Below are positions 21,554 to 29,623 of a stretch of 37,961 bases of DNA, one piece after another (position 1 is the first letter of the stretch; every line of letters begins with the position of its first letter). The DNA lies in IMG/VR virus record IMGVR_UViG_3300037635_001819, positions 1 through 37,961 of that record. One strand, 5' to 3'. Below the pieces are notes generated by a model, which had not been told where the DNA came from, did not search any database, and worked only from the letters and a program-made list of their open reading frames with translations. Source of the stretch: a virus. A program made the translations under genes and the position numbers.

Positions 21554-23106
21554 CTACTGCTCGCGAACAATACAGCAAACTAAGTAGTGACAGACATCAG
21601 TTCCTTGATTCAGCTATTGAATGTTCGGAGCTGACGTTACCTTATTTAATTAGACAAGACAACGAAGGTCATAATCACAAACGCCTGCAGACACCGTGGC
21701 AATCAGTTGGTAGTAAAGCTGTTGTAACTTTAGCTGCCAAGCTAATGCTTGCTCTGCTGCCTCCACAAACTACGTTTTTTAAACTACAAGTTAAAGAAGA
21801 TAAGCTGGGAGAAGACATCACAGCTGAGATAAAAAGTGAGCTAGACCTTTCTTTTTCAAAGATGGAACGCACCATCATGGAAGCTATTGCAGCTACCAAT
21901 GATCGGGTTGTCGTTCACCAAGCATTGAAGCATCTGATTGTAGGTGGCAATGCGTTGATCTTTATGGGTAAGGAAGGGCTTAAGCATTATCCACTTAATC
22001 GCTACGTTGTAAGTCGTGATGGTAACGGTAACGTTATAGAGATCGTCACCAAAGAAAGCATTGACAAAAAAATGTTGGAGAATGAGATCAAAGAATCTCA
22101 CCCTAACAATGTTTCTGAAGACGGGTCAGGTCACGACGATGAGGTAGACATTTACACCCACGTCAAGTATGACAACGGTCGTTGGCATTGGCATCAAGAA
22201 TGCTACGACAAAGTGATGGCAGGAACGAAAAGTTCTGCTCCTAAAAATGCAACACCTTGGCTTTGCCTTCGCTTTAATACAGTCGATGGTGAAGACTACG
22301 GTCGCGGCAGGGTTGAAGAATTTCTAGGAGACCTACGGTCGCTAGAAGCATTAAGTCAAGCACTAGTTGAAGGCTCTGCAGCAGCTGCAAAGATTGTCTT
22401 CCTTGTCAGCCCTTCGTCTACAACTAAACCCCAGACACTTGCTAACGCTGGTAATGGTGCAATCGTACAAGGCAGGCCAGATGATGTCAGTGTTATCACT
22501 ACTGGTGGTAAGACAGCTGACTTCGCTACAGCCGCAAATCTTGCTCAACAATTAGAGCGAAGAATTGGAGAGGCATTCTTACAGCTAAACATCCGTCAGT
22601 CTGAGCGCACAACTGCGGAAGAGGTACGCCTCACCCAACTTGAATTGGAACAGCAACTTGGAGGATTATTCAGCCTCCTAACTGTTGAGTTCCTTGTGCC
22701 CTATCTGAATAGGACCATGATGGTCTTGCAGCGTAATGGTCAACTACCTAAGATCCCTAAGGATTATGTTAGTCCTACTATTGTTGCAGGTGTTAACGCC
22801 TTAGGTCGTGGCCAAGATCGTGAAAGTCTTACCACATTTATTACTACAATTGCTCAGACATTAGGTCCAGAAGCGTTGATGAAATACATCGAACCATCTG
22901 AAGCAATCAAACGACTAGCTGCAGCACAAGGTATTGACTATCTAAACCTTGTAAAGCCAGAAGAAAAGATCCAGCAGGAAGCGCAGATGCAGCAACAGAT
23001 GGCGCAGCAACAATCTCTTGTGGATCAAGCTGGTCAACTGGCAAGCGCACCAATGATGGACCCTTCAAAACAACCAACAGAACAACCTCAATTAGAAAAT
23101 GGCTGA
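21550..23106 (+). CDS. Portal protein (head-tail connector, T7 gp8-like)
   Basis: 518 residues (T7 gp8: 536). The dodecameric portal is the DNA entry and exit ring and nucleates head assembly. It is recognised by TPWQSVGSKAVVTLAAKLML, the WLCLRFNTVDGEDYGRGRVE block, LDLL-like LGDLRSLEALSQALVEGSAA and RQSERTTAEEVRL, and by a Gln/Met-rich tail (EAQMQQQMAQQQ). Start ATG overlaps gp7.3-like stop (ATGA); the end overlaps the scaffold start by 8 nt. Confidence 0.95.
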   Translation: MTTAREQYSKLSSDRHQFLDSAIECSELTLPYLIRQDNEGHNHKRLQTPWQSVGSKAVVTLAAKLMLALLPPQTTFFKLQVKEDKLGEDITAEIKSELDLSFSKMERTIMEAIAATNDRVVVHQALKHLIVGGNALIFMGKEGLKHYPLNRYVVSRDGNGNVIEIVTKESIDKKMLENEIKESHPNNVSEDGSGHDDEVDIYTHVKYDNGRWHWHQECYDKVMAGTKSSAPKNATPWLCLRFNTVDGEDYGRGRVEEFLGDLRSLEALSQALVEGSAAAAKIVFLVSPSSTTKPQTLANAGNGAIVQGRPDDVSVITTGGKTADFATAANLAQQLERRIGEAFLQLNIRQSERTTAEEVRLTQLELEQQLGGLFSLLTVEFLVPYLNRTMMVLQRNGQLPKIPKDYVSPTIVAGVNALGRGQDRESLTTFITTIAQTLGPEALMKYIEPSEAIKRLAAAQGIDYLNLVKPEEKIQQEAQMQQQMAQQQSLVDQAGQLASAPMMDPSKQPTEQPQLENG

Positions 23107-23857
23107 AACTCTTACATACGATTCCACCCCAGCTGATGCTCCTGAACTAAATGCAGACGAACAGGACTCGTTAGCTGTCGGTGAAGAGATGCAGACTGCC
23201 CAGGATGATCTCCTGGCTGGCAAATATAAAAATGCACAAGAGCTTGAAAGTGCATACATGGAGCTGCAAAAGAAACTTGGTGAGCGTTCAGATGAACCTG
23301 AAGAAATTCAAGTTGTAGACGAGAAGCCAGAAACACCTGAATCAGTATCTTTCCTCAACGATGCTTCTTCTGAATATGCTGAGAATGGTGAACTGTCAAA
23401 AGAAACAATGAGCAAGCTTGCTGATATGTCTAGCGAAGAGCTAGTGCAAGCTTATATTGAATCTCAAGCTAATCAAGAAACTGCTGCAGTCAGCTTGTCT
23501 GACAAGCAAGTCAACTCTATTAAAGAACGTGTTGGCGGTGAAGAGCAGTACAACACTATTGTTAATTGGGCTGGTCAAAACCTTGATCAAGAATCTATTG
23601 ATGGTTTTGATTCATTGATTGAAACCGGTAATGTCAAAGCCATTGAGATGGCTGTAGCAGGACTGAAGTCAATGTACGAAGCACAGAACGGTAGTGAAGG
23701 CCGACTCATTACAGGCAAGTCACCTTCCACTGTTGGCGATTCATTTAAAAGCCAAGCTGAAGTTGTAGCAGCAATGAGTGATCCTCGGTATGACCGTGAT
23801 CCTGCATACAGAAATAACATCATTGAAAAACTAGACCGATCCGACAATTTCTTTTAA
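23099..23857 (+). CDS. Capsid scaffolding/assembly protein (T7 gp9-like)
   Basis: 252 residues (T7 gp9: 307). The acidic, helical, low-complexity composition typical of scaffolds: EELVQAYIESQANQETAA, ELESAYMELQKKLGE. It directs capsid shell assembly and then leaves. It lies between portal and capsid as in T7, with 8-nt overlap to the portal. Its end (SDPRYDRDPAYRNNII) resembles the C-terminal capsid-binding helix region of other gp9 proteins. Confidence 0.88.
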   Translation: MAETLTYDSTPADAPELNADEQDSLAVGEEMQTAQDDLLAGKYKNAQELESAYMELQKKLGERSDEPEEIQVVDEKPETPESVSFLNDASSEYAENGELSKETMSKLADMSSEELVQAYIESQANQETAAVSLSDKQVNSIKERVGGEEQYNTIVNWAGQNLDQESIDGFDSLIETGNVKAIEMAVAGLKSMYEAQNGSEGRLITGKSPSTVGDSFKSQAEVVAAMSDPRYDRDPAYRNNIIEKLDRSDNFF

Positions 23858-23862
23858 ATCAT

Positions 23863-23922
23863 ATGAAAACTAAAGGCAAGGGTTCTTGCGGAGGCAAGAA
23901 AGGTGGCAAAGGGTACAAATAA
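23863..23922 (+). CDS. 19-residue Gly/Lys micro-protein, possible
   Basis: ATG AAA ACT AAA ... reads MKTKGKGSCGGKKGGKGYK. It starts 5 nt after the scaffold stop and overlaps the next basic gene. Composition matches the neighbouring Lys-rich small genes. Very short, so only modest confidence. Confidence 0.4.
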   Translation: MKTKGKGSCGGKKGGKGYK

Positions 23923-24121
23923 AAAACTAAAGATTTCTCAGTCATTCGATGTCAATAGTCCTTACATGCCTGGCGGGCAGGATTACAAAGGTATTCCTAA
24001 TGCCTCACCAGAAATGTTGAGGAGACTACAAAAGAAAAAGATTAAGAATCCAGGTGGGCAATCGTTGCCACCAGTAAGGAAAGCTAAAGCAAAAACTAAA
24101 AGGAAAAAAAGTTATGGTTAA
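23903..24121 (+). CDS. Small Lys-rich protein before capsid
   Basis: 72 residues from GTG 23903. Basic: KLKISQSFDVNSPYMPGGQD then a Lys-rich tail (RKAKAKTKRKK). The SPYMPGGQDYKG segment looks ordered and the tail fits nucleic-acid binding. It overlaps the next small gene (ATG within its last codons). A virion DNA-binding or head accessory role is inferred from location between scaffold and capsid. Confidence 0.5.
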   Translation: MAKGTNKKLKISQSFDVNSPYMPGGQDYKGIPNASPEMLRRLQKKKIKNPGGQSLPPVRKAKAKTKRKKSYG

Positions 24122-24239
24122 TAAAAAGAAACCTACTACTAAAAAGATTAAAGGCGCTGATGGTAAGGCGTGCTGGAAAGGTTACTCATATGCAGGAACT
24201 AAAAACGGCAAAGACAAATGTGTCAAAACTAAAAAGTAA
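24114..24239 (+). CDS. Small Lys-rich protein before capsid, second
   Basis: 41 residues: MVNKKKPTTKKIKGADGKAC then WKGYSYAGTKNGKDKC. The C-(x)n-C pair with WKGY and the Lys ends resemble small cyanophage basic proteins. The start overlaps the preceding stop. A hairpin follows 3 nt after the stop. Confidence 0.5.
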   Translation: MVNKKKPTTKKIKGADGKACWKGYSYAGTKNGKDKCVKTKK

Positions 24240-24242
24240 TAC

Positions 24243-24260
24243 GTGCCCCCTCAGAGGCAC
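24243..24260 (+). terminator. Hairpin after the small basic genes
   Basis: GTGCC/GGCAC 5-bp stem, 8-nt loop, followed 12 nt later by GATTTTT. Probably a weak terminator or RNA processing site ahead of the capsid leader. From 24261 to 24359 there is no gene; a duplicated phrase ACCTGGGA/ACCTGGGG occurs at about 24307-24340. Confidence 0.45.
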
Positions 24261-24359
24261 ATAATATCTGATTTTTCCTTGTTAACTTCCAAGGAACGGT
24301 TACGGACCTGGGACTGGAAAAACCTGGGGCTACCACAATTAAAATAAGTACTTAACTCC

Positions 24360-24467
24360 ATGCCTACACCTAAGAAAAAAACAACAAAAAAACCAAGAGA
24401 TGTTGCAGGTGTAAGAGCTGCACAAAATGCAGCTTATACCAAGCTTCTTAAAAAGAAAAAAAAGTAA
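24360..24467 (+). CDS. 35-residue Lys-rich protein before the riboswitch
   Basis: MPTPKKKTTKKPRDVAGVRA, then a helix ending KLLKKKKK. A third short basic gene in this cluster, in a different frame. The riboswitch-like element starts 8 nt after its stop. Composition and cluster position suggest a DNA-associated virion protein; this is not proven. Confidence 0.45.
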   Translation: MPTPKKKTTKKPRDVAGVRAAQNAAYTKLLKKKKK

Positions 24468-24474
24468 GCACACG

Positions 24475-24520
24475 TCCGTTCATCCTTCGGGACGCATGAC
24501 ACCATAAGCATGGAACGGGG
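24475..24520 (+). promoter_or_regulatory. Glutamine-II riboswitch candidate (Downstream-peptide motif)
   Basis: P1 CCGTTC (24476-24481) pairs with GAACGG (24513-24518). Inside it are ATCC-TTCG-GGA, a P2 with the stable TTCG loop, then CGCATGACACC-ATAAGCAT. CGTTCA...GGAACG, the P2 and the GACG after it match my memory of the glnA/Downstream-peptide class, which binds glutamine in cyanobacteria and marine phage. What follows supports it: a Shine-Dalgarno sequence and short peptide, as the class name implies. It would tie capsid-region expression to nitrogen status, if functional. Confidence 0.72.
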
Positions 24521-24535
24521 CTTGTGGAACTTCTT

Positions 24536-24541
24536 AGGAGG
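24536..24541 (+). promoter_or_regulatory. Strong Shine-Dalgarno sequence for the leader peptide
   Basis: AGGAGG is 5 nt from the GTG at 24547, the best ribosome site in the window. It lies downstream of the riboswitch candidate, so ligand-dependent masking is possible. Sequence AACTTCTT just before it could pair partly with AGGAGG. Confidence 0.65.
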
Positions 24542-24546
24542 TTACT

Positions 24547-24594
24547 GTGCAGAGCAAGACTTATTGCTATCGCGGTGTTAAGTACACCAAGTGA
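24547..24594 (+). CDS. Leader peptide with YRGVKY core (downstream peptide)
   Basis: 15 residues, GTG start: MQSKTYCYRGVKYTK. YRGVKY matches the short core of cyanobacterial DUF4278 proteins (LTYRGV.Y), the class to which the nitrogen regulator PirA belongs. Known Downstream-peptide RNAs precede such small genes. Ideal Shine-Dalgarno spacing and the riboswitch candidate argue that it is translated. A role in PII-linked nitrogen control of the host is inference. Confidence 0.65.
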   Translation: MQSKTYCYRGVKYTK

Positions 24595-24755
24595 GATAGA
24601 TCTTACAGGGGGGTGCAATTCCCCTCATCACTTTTGGCTTTGGCCCGGTAAGCCGGATACCCTTAGCCGTCTAGACGGTGGGATAGACCACAATACAAAT
24701 TAAATAGTACTCAAAGATCTTTGAGAGTCGTACATAATTACTTCTCTTTTTTATA
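24595..24755 (+). ncRNA. Structured 5' leader of the major capsid gene
   Basis: 161 nt without a gene, with successive hairpins: AGGGGG/TCCCCT (24607-24625), the perfect palindrome CCGTCTAGACGG (24667-24678) inside a CCC/GGG-flanked stem, and the 16-bp palindrome CTCAAAGATCTTTGAG (24710-24725). Then a T-rich stretch leads to the capsid ATG, with no Shine-Dalgarno sequence. These are probably mRNA-stabilising, processing or attenuation stems. A phage promoter may lie here, but I cannot assign one. Confidence 0.5.
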
Positions 24756-26105
24756 ATGGCACATCAGTCTTCAGACCTGACAACCAATCTGGTTAATCTA
24801 GGTCAATCTAATCTTTCCGGTGATAAGCGAGCTTTGTATCTCAAGCTTTTCAGTGGTGAGATGTTCAAAGGCTTCCAGCACAATGCAATCGCTCGCGATC
24901 TTGTGATGAAGCGTACACTTAAGAACGGCAAATCTTTACAATTTATTTACACTGGGCGCACCACGGCGGAATATCATACGCCGGGAAATGCGATTTTGGG
25001 AAACAGCGACGGCGCTCCCCCAGTGGCAGAGAAGACCGTCACGGTCGATGATTTGCTGATCAGTTCAGCTTTCGTTTACGACCTGGACGAAACACTTAGT
25101 CACTACGATTTGAGGTCGGAGATATCTCGTAAAATCGGCTACGCCTTGGCAGAAAAATATGACCGCTTGATCTTCCGTGCAATTGCTCGTGGTGCTCGTG
25201 CAGCATCCCCAGTAAGCGCTACTAACTTCGTAGAGCCCGGTGGTACACAGATCCGTGTTGGTTCTTCTACCAACGAATCTGATGCTTTCTCCTCTACCGC
25301 ATTGGTTGCTGCCTTCTATGACGCAGCCGCTGCAATGGACGAGAAAGGAATTAGTTCAGACGGACGTTGCGCCGTATTGAACCCAAGACAATTTTATGAA
25401 TTGATCCAAGCTGTTGGTTCTAATGGTCTTGTGAACCGTGACGCTCAGGGCTCTGCTCTGCAAGGCGGCAACGGCATCATTGAGATCGCTGGTATCCACA
25501 TCTACAAGTCAATGAACATCCCGTTCCTTGGCAAGTACGGCACCAAGTTTGCCGGTACGACTGGTCAGACTTCTCCTGGTAATACCGGTGACTTCATTGG
25601 TCCTGACCTGGAAGATGCTTCTGCAGCTACTACTGGTATCAACAATGACTACGGCACAGCCTCCGAATTCGGTGCAGTGTCTGCTGGTCTTATTTTTCAA
25701 AAGGAAGCAGCCGCTTGTGTCGAAGCAATCGGTCCTCAAGTCCAAGTGACTTCTGGTGACGTTTCTGTCATCTATCAGGGTAAATAACATTGCCCCTCTA
25801 ATTGGTAACAGTTAGATAAACATCGGATGAATTCAGGGAAACCTAAGGCGAAAGCTATGGCAATCCTGAGCTAAGCCTCTCAAGCGTGAGAGGAAAGTGC
25901 ATCGACTAGATGGTGTGGCACGCTTGCCACGTAATACATCAATAGCGTCCGACACCCTACTGGGTGAAGATATAGTCAGTGCCATCAGAAATGATGGAAT
26001 ACCACGGATGTAATCCTTGGCCGCTTGGCCATGGGTGCAGATTACCTGAACCCCGCTGCAGCCGTTGAGCTGTATGTGGGTTCTACAGCTCCTTCTGCAT
26101 TCTGA
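24756..26105 (+). CDS. Major capsid protein (T7 gp10-like), interrupted by a group I intron
   Basis: Join 24756-25781 and 26007-26105, 374 residues. It forms the HK97-fold capsid shell. Exon 1 shows gp10 features: SLQFIYTGRTTAEYHTPGNA, LISSAFVYDLDETLSHYDL, RCAVLNPRQFYELI, GIHIYKSMNIPFLGKYG. The splice YQG|DVILGRLAMGADYLNPAA restores the C-terminus that ends in TAPSAF. Unspliced RNA ends at TAA 25785-25787, giving a 343-residue product without the last 31 residues, so two forms could exist, reminiscent of T7 10A/10B although the mechanism differs. Confidence 0.95.
25782..26006 (+). ncRNA. Group I intron in the capsid gene (225 nt, no ORF)
   Basis: The 5' splice site follows U25781. P1 is a hairpin, GGGU-AA with UUGCCC, with the U-G wobble at the splice site. 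The core has GGGAAACCTAAGGCGAAAGC, GGCAATCCTGAGCTAAGCC, CATCGACTA (P7 5' strand 25904-25908), ACCCTACTGGGT (P8) and GAAGATATAGTC (P7 3' strand 25972-25977). GGGAAACCT and GGCAATCCTGAGC are close to the cyanobacterial tRNA-Leu(UAA) intron, so it is related to the IC3 group. It ends at G26006. No ORF. It is of a different type from the nrdB intron. Confidence 0.93.
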
Positions 26106-26121
26106 TTTAAATACTTTATTG

Positions 26122-26147
26122 GGGTCTCTTCGGAGGCCCTTTTTTTT
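26122..26147 (+). terminator. Strong intrinsic terminator after the capsid gene
   Basis: A perfect 7-bp stem GGGTCTC/GAGGCCC (one G-U pair) with the stable TTCG loop and eight T. It lies 17 nt after the capsid stop, equivalent to T7 terminator Te/TΦ after gene 10, where a fraction of transcription ends so that capsid mRNA is most abundant. Confidence 0.9.
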
Positions 26148-26153
26148 AACTAT

Positions 26154-26762
26154 ATGTCCTCAACTATTGGCACCGATACCGAACTATCCGCAGTGAACTC
26201 AATCTTGGGGAGCATCGGTCAATCGCCTGTTACCCAACTGAATACAGAAAACCCAGAGATTTCTTTCATCTATAACATCTTCAAAGAAGCACTAGTGGAT
26301 GTACAGAATGAAGGCTGGGTCTTTAATCGTGAAGATGGTGTACCACTTACACCAGATCAAAATGGCTACATCTTTGTACCTGTAGATGTACTACGTCTTG
26401 ACATCAGCAAAGGTCAAAGTGATCGGAGCACTAATGTAGTTAAACGCAAAGGTCGTTTATATGACAAGGTAAAGCATACAGATGTATTTGCTAATCCTGT
26501 AACAGTAGACATTGTACGTATCTATGACTACGAAGATCTGCCTTCAGTATTTCAAAGGTATATCTCTTACAGAGCTTCTACCCGTGCTGCAACCCAGCTG
26601 GTAGCTAACCCGCAACTTGTACAACTGCTAGGCCAGCAGGAGGCTATTGCTCGTGCAGCCTGTATGGAATACGAATGTAATCAAGGTGACCATAACTTTA
26701 TGGGATTCCCAGACAACAGTAATTATCAAACATATCAACCATATTCTGTACTGAGGCGCTGA
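26154..26762 (+). CDS. Tail tubular protein A (T7 gp11-like)
   Basis: 202 residues (T7 gp11: 196). It forms the ring between portal and nozzle. N-terminal LSAVNSILGSIGQSPVTQLN and the middle DVQNEGWVFNREDGVPLTPD are the hallmark of the gp11 family. The start is 7 nt after the capsid terminator T-run and its stop overlaps the gp12 start (TGATG). Confidence 0.93.
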   Translation: MSSTIGTDTELSAVNSILGSIGQSPVTQLNTENPEISFIYNIFKEALVDVQNEGWVFNREDGVPLTPDQNGYIFVPVDVLRLDISKGQSDRSTNVVKRKGRLYDKVKHTDVFANPVTVDIVRIYDYEDLPSVFQRYISYRASTRAATQLVANPQLVQLLGQQEAIARAACMEYECNQGDHNFMGFPDNSNYQTYQPYSVLRR

Positions 26763-29623
26763 TGGCAACAATTACCCAAACGATTCCGACTTATGTCTTA
26801 GGTATTTCAGAACAACCTGATGATAAGAAGTTGCCAGGTCAGGTAAGGAAGGCTGTAAATGTAGTGCCTGATGTCACAGAAGGTTTGATGAAGAGACCTG
26901 GAAGTAAGTTTGTCAATACACTGAGCGGTGTCCAAACAAATGGATGTTGGTTCAACTACTACCGTGATGAGAACGAAGGTTCTTATATAGGTCAAGTAGC
27001 ACGGAATGGTGTTGTCCGTGTATGGCGTTGTAGTGACGGTGCAGCTATGACAATCAATAACAGCAACTCACCAAACACTTACTTGGCACATAGTGCTGAT
27101 GGTGATGTACAAGCTCTGACAATTAATGATAGTACTTTTTTAGTTAACAGAACTAAGACTGTAAACATGACAAGTGCTGTAGCTGCGTCTAAGCCAGACA
27201 CACATTCTGTATATGTAGAGCTAAAGCAAATTGTACCTAGACGTCAGTATGCACTAAACATCTTTAGTAATACAACTACTGTGGCTGAAAAGTCTGCCGT
27301 TACAGTAACTGTAGACATGCCTTTTAATAACAATATCAGTGGTGAAGATAATGCAAAATATTCAGGTTCAAAAGTACAAGTAGATAGCGCAACTGGTATT
27401 GCCGTACGGGTGACTATTACCGGACAGCCTTTTGTTGAAGGCTATGATAACAGCCCGCCTAATGCTCGTTATGACTCAATGTATACGGCAAGAGTCGATC
27501 TGCTACATGGAGGTTCTTACTCAGGAACCTTGCCTAGCTTTACTGTAAATGTCGAAGGTATTAATCATACCGTCACAGTAACCAAAGAAGTATCTGCATC
27601 ATATAAAGGTAACTTAAATAGAGTCCGACCTGTTCCAGTTGATCTTGAAGCAGAAGCAGGTACTTCAGTAGCTAGTCTACTTAGTTCAATTAAAGAACAG
27701 ATTACTGGTGTGACTGCAACTGTCATTGGTAGTGGTTTGTACCTTACACACACTTCTGCATTTAATGTAGAAGCTTTGGAAAGTGATCTATTTAATATCG
27801 TCACTGATAACGTCAATGATGTAACAAGCCTGCCAAAGCAATGCAAAAATGGATACATTGTAAAAGTAACAAACTCAGCGCAACTTGTTGAAGATGATTA
27901 CTATCTTAAATTTGAAGGAGACAATAATCAAGATGGTTCTGGTTACTGGTCAGAATGTGCTGGGCCTGGTGTAACTACAACTATTGACCCTGCAACGATG
28001 CCTTATATCTTGCAACGTACAAATGCCAGCACCATGACTCTTGGGCAGTACAGCTGGTCACAACGTGAGGTAGGGGATAATCTAACTAATAAGCTGCCAA
28101 CATTTATTACCAAAAAAATTAACAAGGTTTTGTTTCACAGAAATCGCCTTGTGATGTTGAGTGGCTCAAATATTATTCTTAGTCAGCCTGGCGATCTAGG
28201 TAACTTTTGGAATAAGACAGCTCTCACCTTTAGTGGTGTAGATAGGATTGATATTTCTTGTAGTTCCTCTAGCCCTAACCAGTTGGTTGACGGCATTGAA
28301 ATGAATACAGGTCTCGTCTTATTTAGCGGTAATGCACAGTACTTATTTTCAACTGATAGTGACGCACTGAATCCTGAAACAGCAAAAGTATATTCACTAG
28401 CAACGTATAATTACAACGTTGATGTAGCACCAATCTCATTGGGCACCTCAATTGCTTTTATTGATAATGCTGGTAAATACAGCAGATTCTTTGAGATGGT
28501 CAACATCGGACGGGAAGGCGAGCCTGATGTCATTGAAAACAGTAAGGTTGTTTCAAGGCTGCTTGGTACTGGACTTAATCTAATTGCAAACTCTAGAGAG
28601 AATTCATTTATACTTATGAGTTCTTCAGGTAGTCAAGATGTAATTGGATATCGCTATTACAACCAAGGCGATAAAAGAGTACAGACTGCGTGGTTTAGCT
28701 GGCGTCTACGTCGCCCTATTAAATACCACTACATCATTGATGATGACTACTTCGTTATTCATGATGATAGTACACTTACTAGGATGTCTTTAAAGACAGC
28801 TACATCTACACCAACAATTTTTGATAACGAAGATGAGTTTGATATTCATCTAGATCACTTTACTACTGTAGCTACTGGGTCAATGACCTATAACACTACT
28901 ACACGTAAGACAACGTTTGCTTTACCTGCAGCGTTTAATACAAGTGGTTCTGTAGCAGCTATCGTCACTAACAATAGTGATGACAAAGGACGTTATCAAA
29001 TCGTTGAAGGTATGGAGCAGTCTTTTGAATCATTGGTTGGAGAGTATTCGGAGATTGATGTCAACGATAGTATCAATGCTGAATTCATTGATTTGAATAC
29101 TGCTGATCTAGAAGGTTCAACAGTCTATGACCTCGAGTCTGGCACTACTCATCTCAACTCATTAGCAGGCAGTTCAACTGAGTACGACTCAGGTGGGCAG
29201 ACGGTATCACTAACTGGCGATTGGACAAACAACCCAATCACGATTGGATACCTGTTTGAGATGAGTGTGGAGTTGCCTACTATCTATGCAACGAAGACTC
29301 AAAGCAACCGTGTTGTAGCTGATACATCTTCCTCTTTGATTATACAAAGACTTAAATTTAACTTCGGAAACATTGGTGAGTTTTGGACGACTCTTAAACG
29401 TAACGGTAAGCCTGACTATGTAGATAAGCACGAATCCTCAATGCTTAATTCCTACTCTTCTAATACAGCACCTTACGAAAGTGAAAGTTTACGGACTGTG
29501 CCGGTGTACGAACGTAATACCAATGTAAATGTCATCCTTAAATCCACCCATCCATCACCAGCCACCTTGCAATCAATGGCTTGGGAAGGAGAATACAATT
29601 CCAGATTTTATAAGAGGGTCTAA
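26762..29623 (+). CDS. Tail tubular protein B / nozzle (T7 gp12-like)
   Basis: 953 residues (T7 gp12: 794). It forms the tail nozzle. Starts with TIPTYVLGISEQPDDKKLPG and ends with a conserved-looking YERNTNVNVILKSTHPSPAT and EGEYNSRFYKRV. It is larger than in T7, with an extra beta-rich insertion, about residues 130-370 (many Thr/Val/Gly), a possible receptor-facing domain. The region at 29598 is shared with the start of the gp13 homologue. Confidence 0.92.
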   Translation: MATITQTIPTYVLGISEQPDDKKLPGQVRKAVNVVPDVTEGLMKRPGSKFVNTLSGVQTNGCWFNYYRDENEGSYIGQVARNGVVRVWRCSDGAAMTINNSNSPNTYLAHSADGDVQALTINDSTFLVNRTKTVNMTSAVAASKPDTHSVYVELKQIVPRRQYALNIFSNTTTVAEKSAVTVTVDMPFNNNISGEDNAKYSGSKVQVDSATGIAVRVTITGQPFVEGYDNSPPNARYDSMYTARVDLLHGGSYSGTLPSFTVNVEGINHTVTVTKEVSASYKGNLNRVRPVPVDLEAEAGTSVASLLSSIKEQITGVTATVIGSGLYLTHTSAFNVEALESDLFNIVTDNVNDVTSLPKQCKNGYIVKVTNSAQLVEDDYYLKFEGDNNQDGSGYWSECAGPGVTTTIDPATMPYILQRTNASTMTLGQYSWSQREVGDNLTNKLPTFITKKINKVLFHRNRLVMLSGSNIILSQPGDLGNFWNKTALTFSGVDRIDISCSSSSPNQLVDGIEMNTGLVLFSGNAQYLFSTDSDALNPETAKVYSLATYNYNVDVAPISLGTSIAFIDNAGKYSRFFEMVNIGREGEPDVIENSKVVSRLLGTGLNLIANSRENSFILMSSSGSQDVIGYRYYNQGDKRVQTAWFSWRLRRPIKYHYIIDDDYFVIHDDSTLTRMSLKTATSTPTIFDNEDEFDIHLDHFTTVATGSMTYNTTTRKTTFALPAAFNTSGSVAAIVTNNSDDKGRYQIVEGMEQSFESLVGEYSEIDVNDSINAEFIDLNTADLEGSTVYDLESGTTHLNSLAGSSTEYDSGGQTVSLTGDWTNNPITIGYLFEMSVELPTIYATKTQSNRVVADTSSSLIIQRLKFNFGNIGEFWTTLKRNGKPDYVDKHESSMLNSYSSNTAPYESESLRTVPVYERNTNVNVILKSTHPSPATLQSMAWEGEYNSRFYKRV

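Noticed and set aside
24547-24632. tRNA-like cloverleaf in the capsid leader
   Set aside because: Several hairpins stand in a row and one looks T-arm-like, but there is no acceptor stem and the D- and anticodon arms are not canonical. The first part is better explained by the leader peptide.
24595-24755. A third group I intron before the capsid gene
   Set aside because: The AAGATATAGTC-type P7 strand is absent and no gene is interrupted there.
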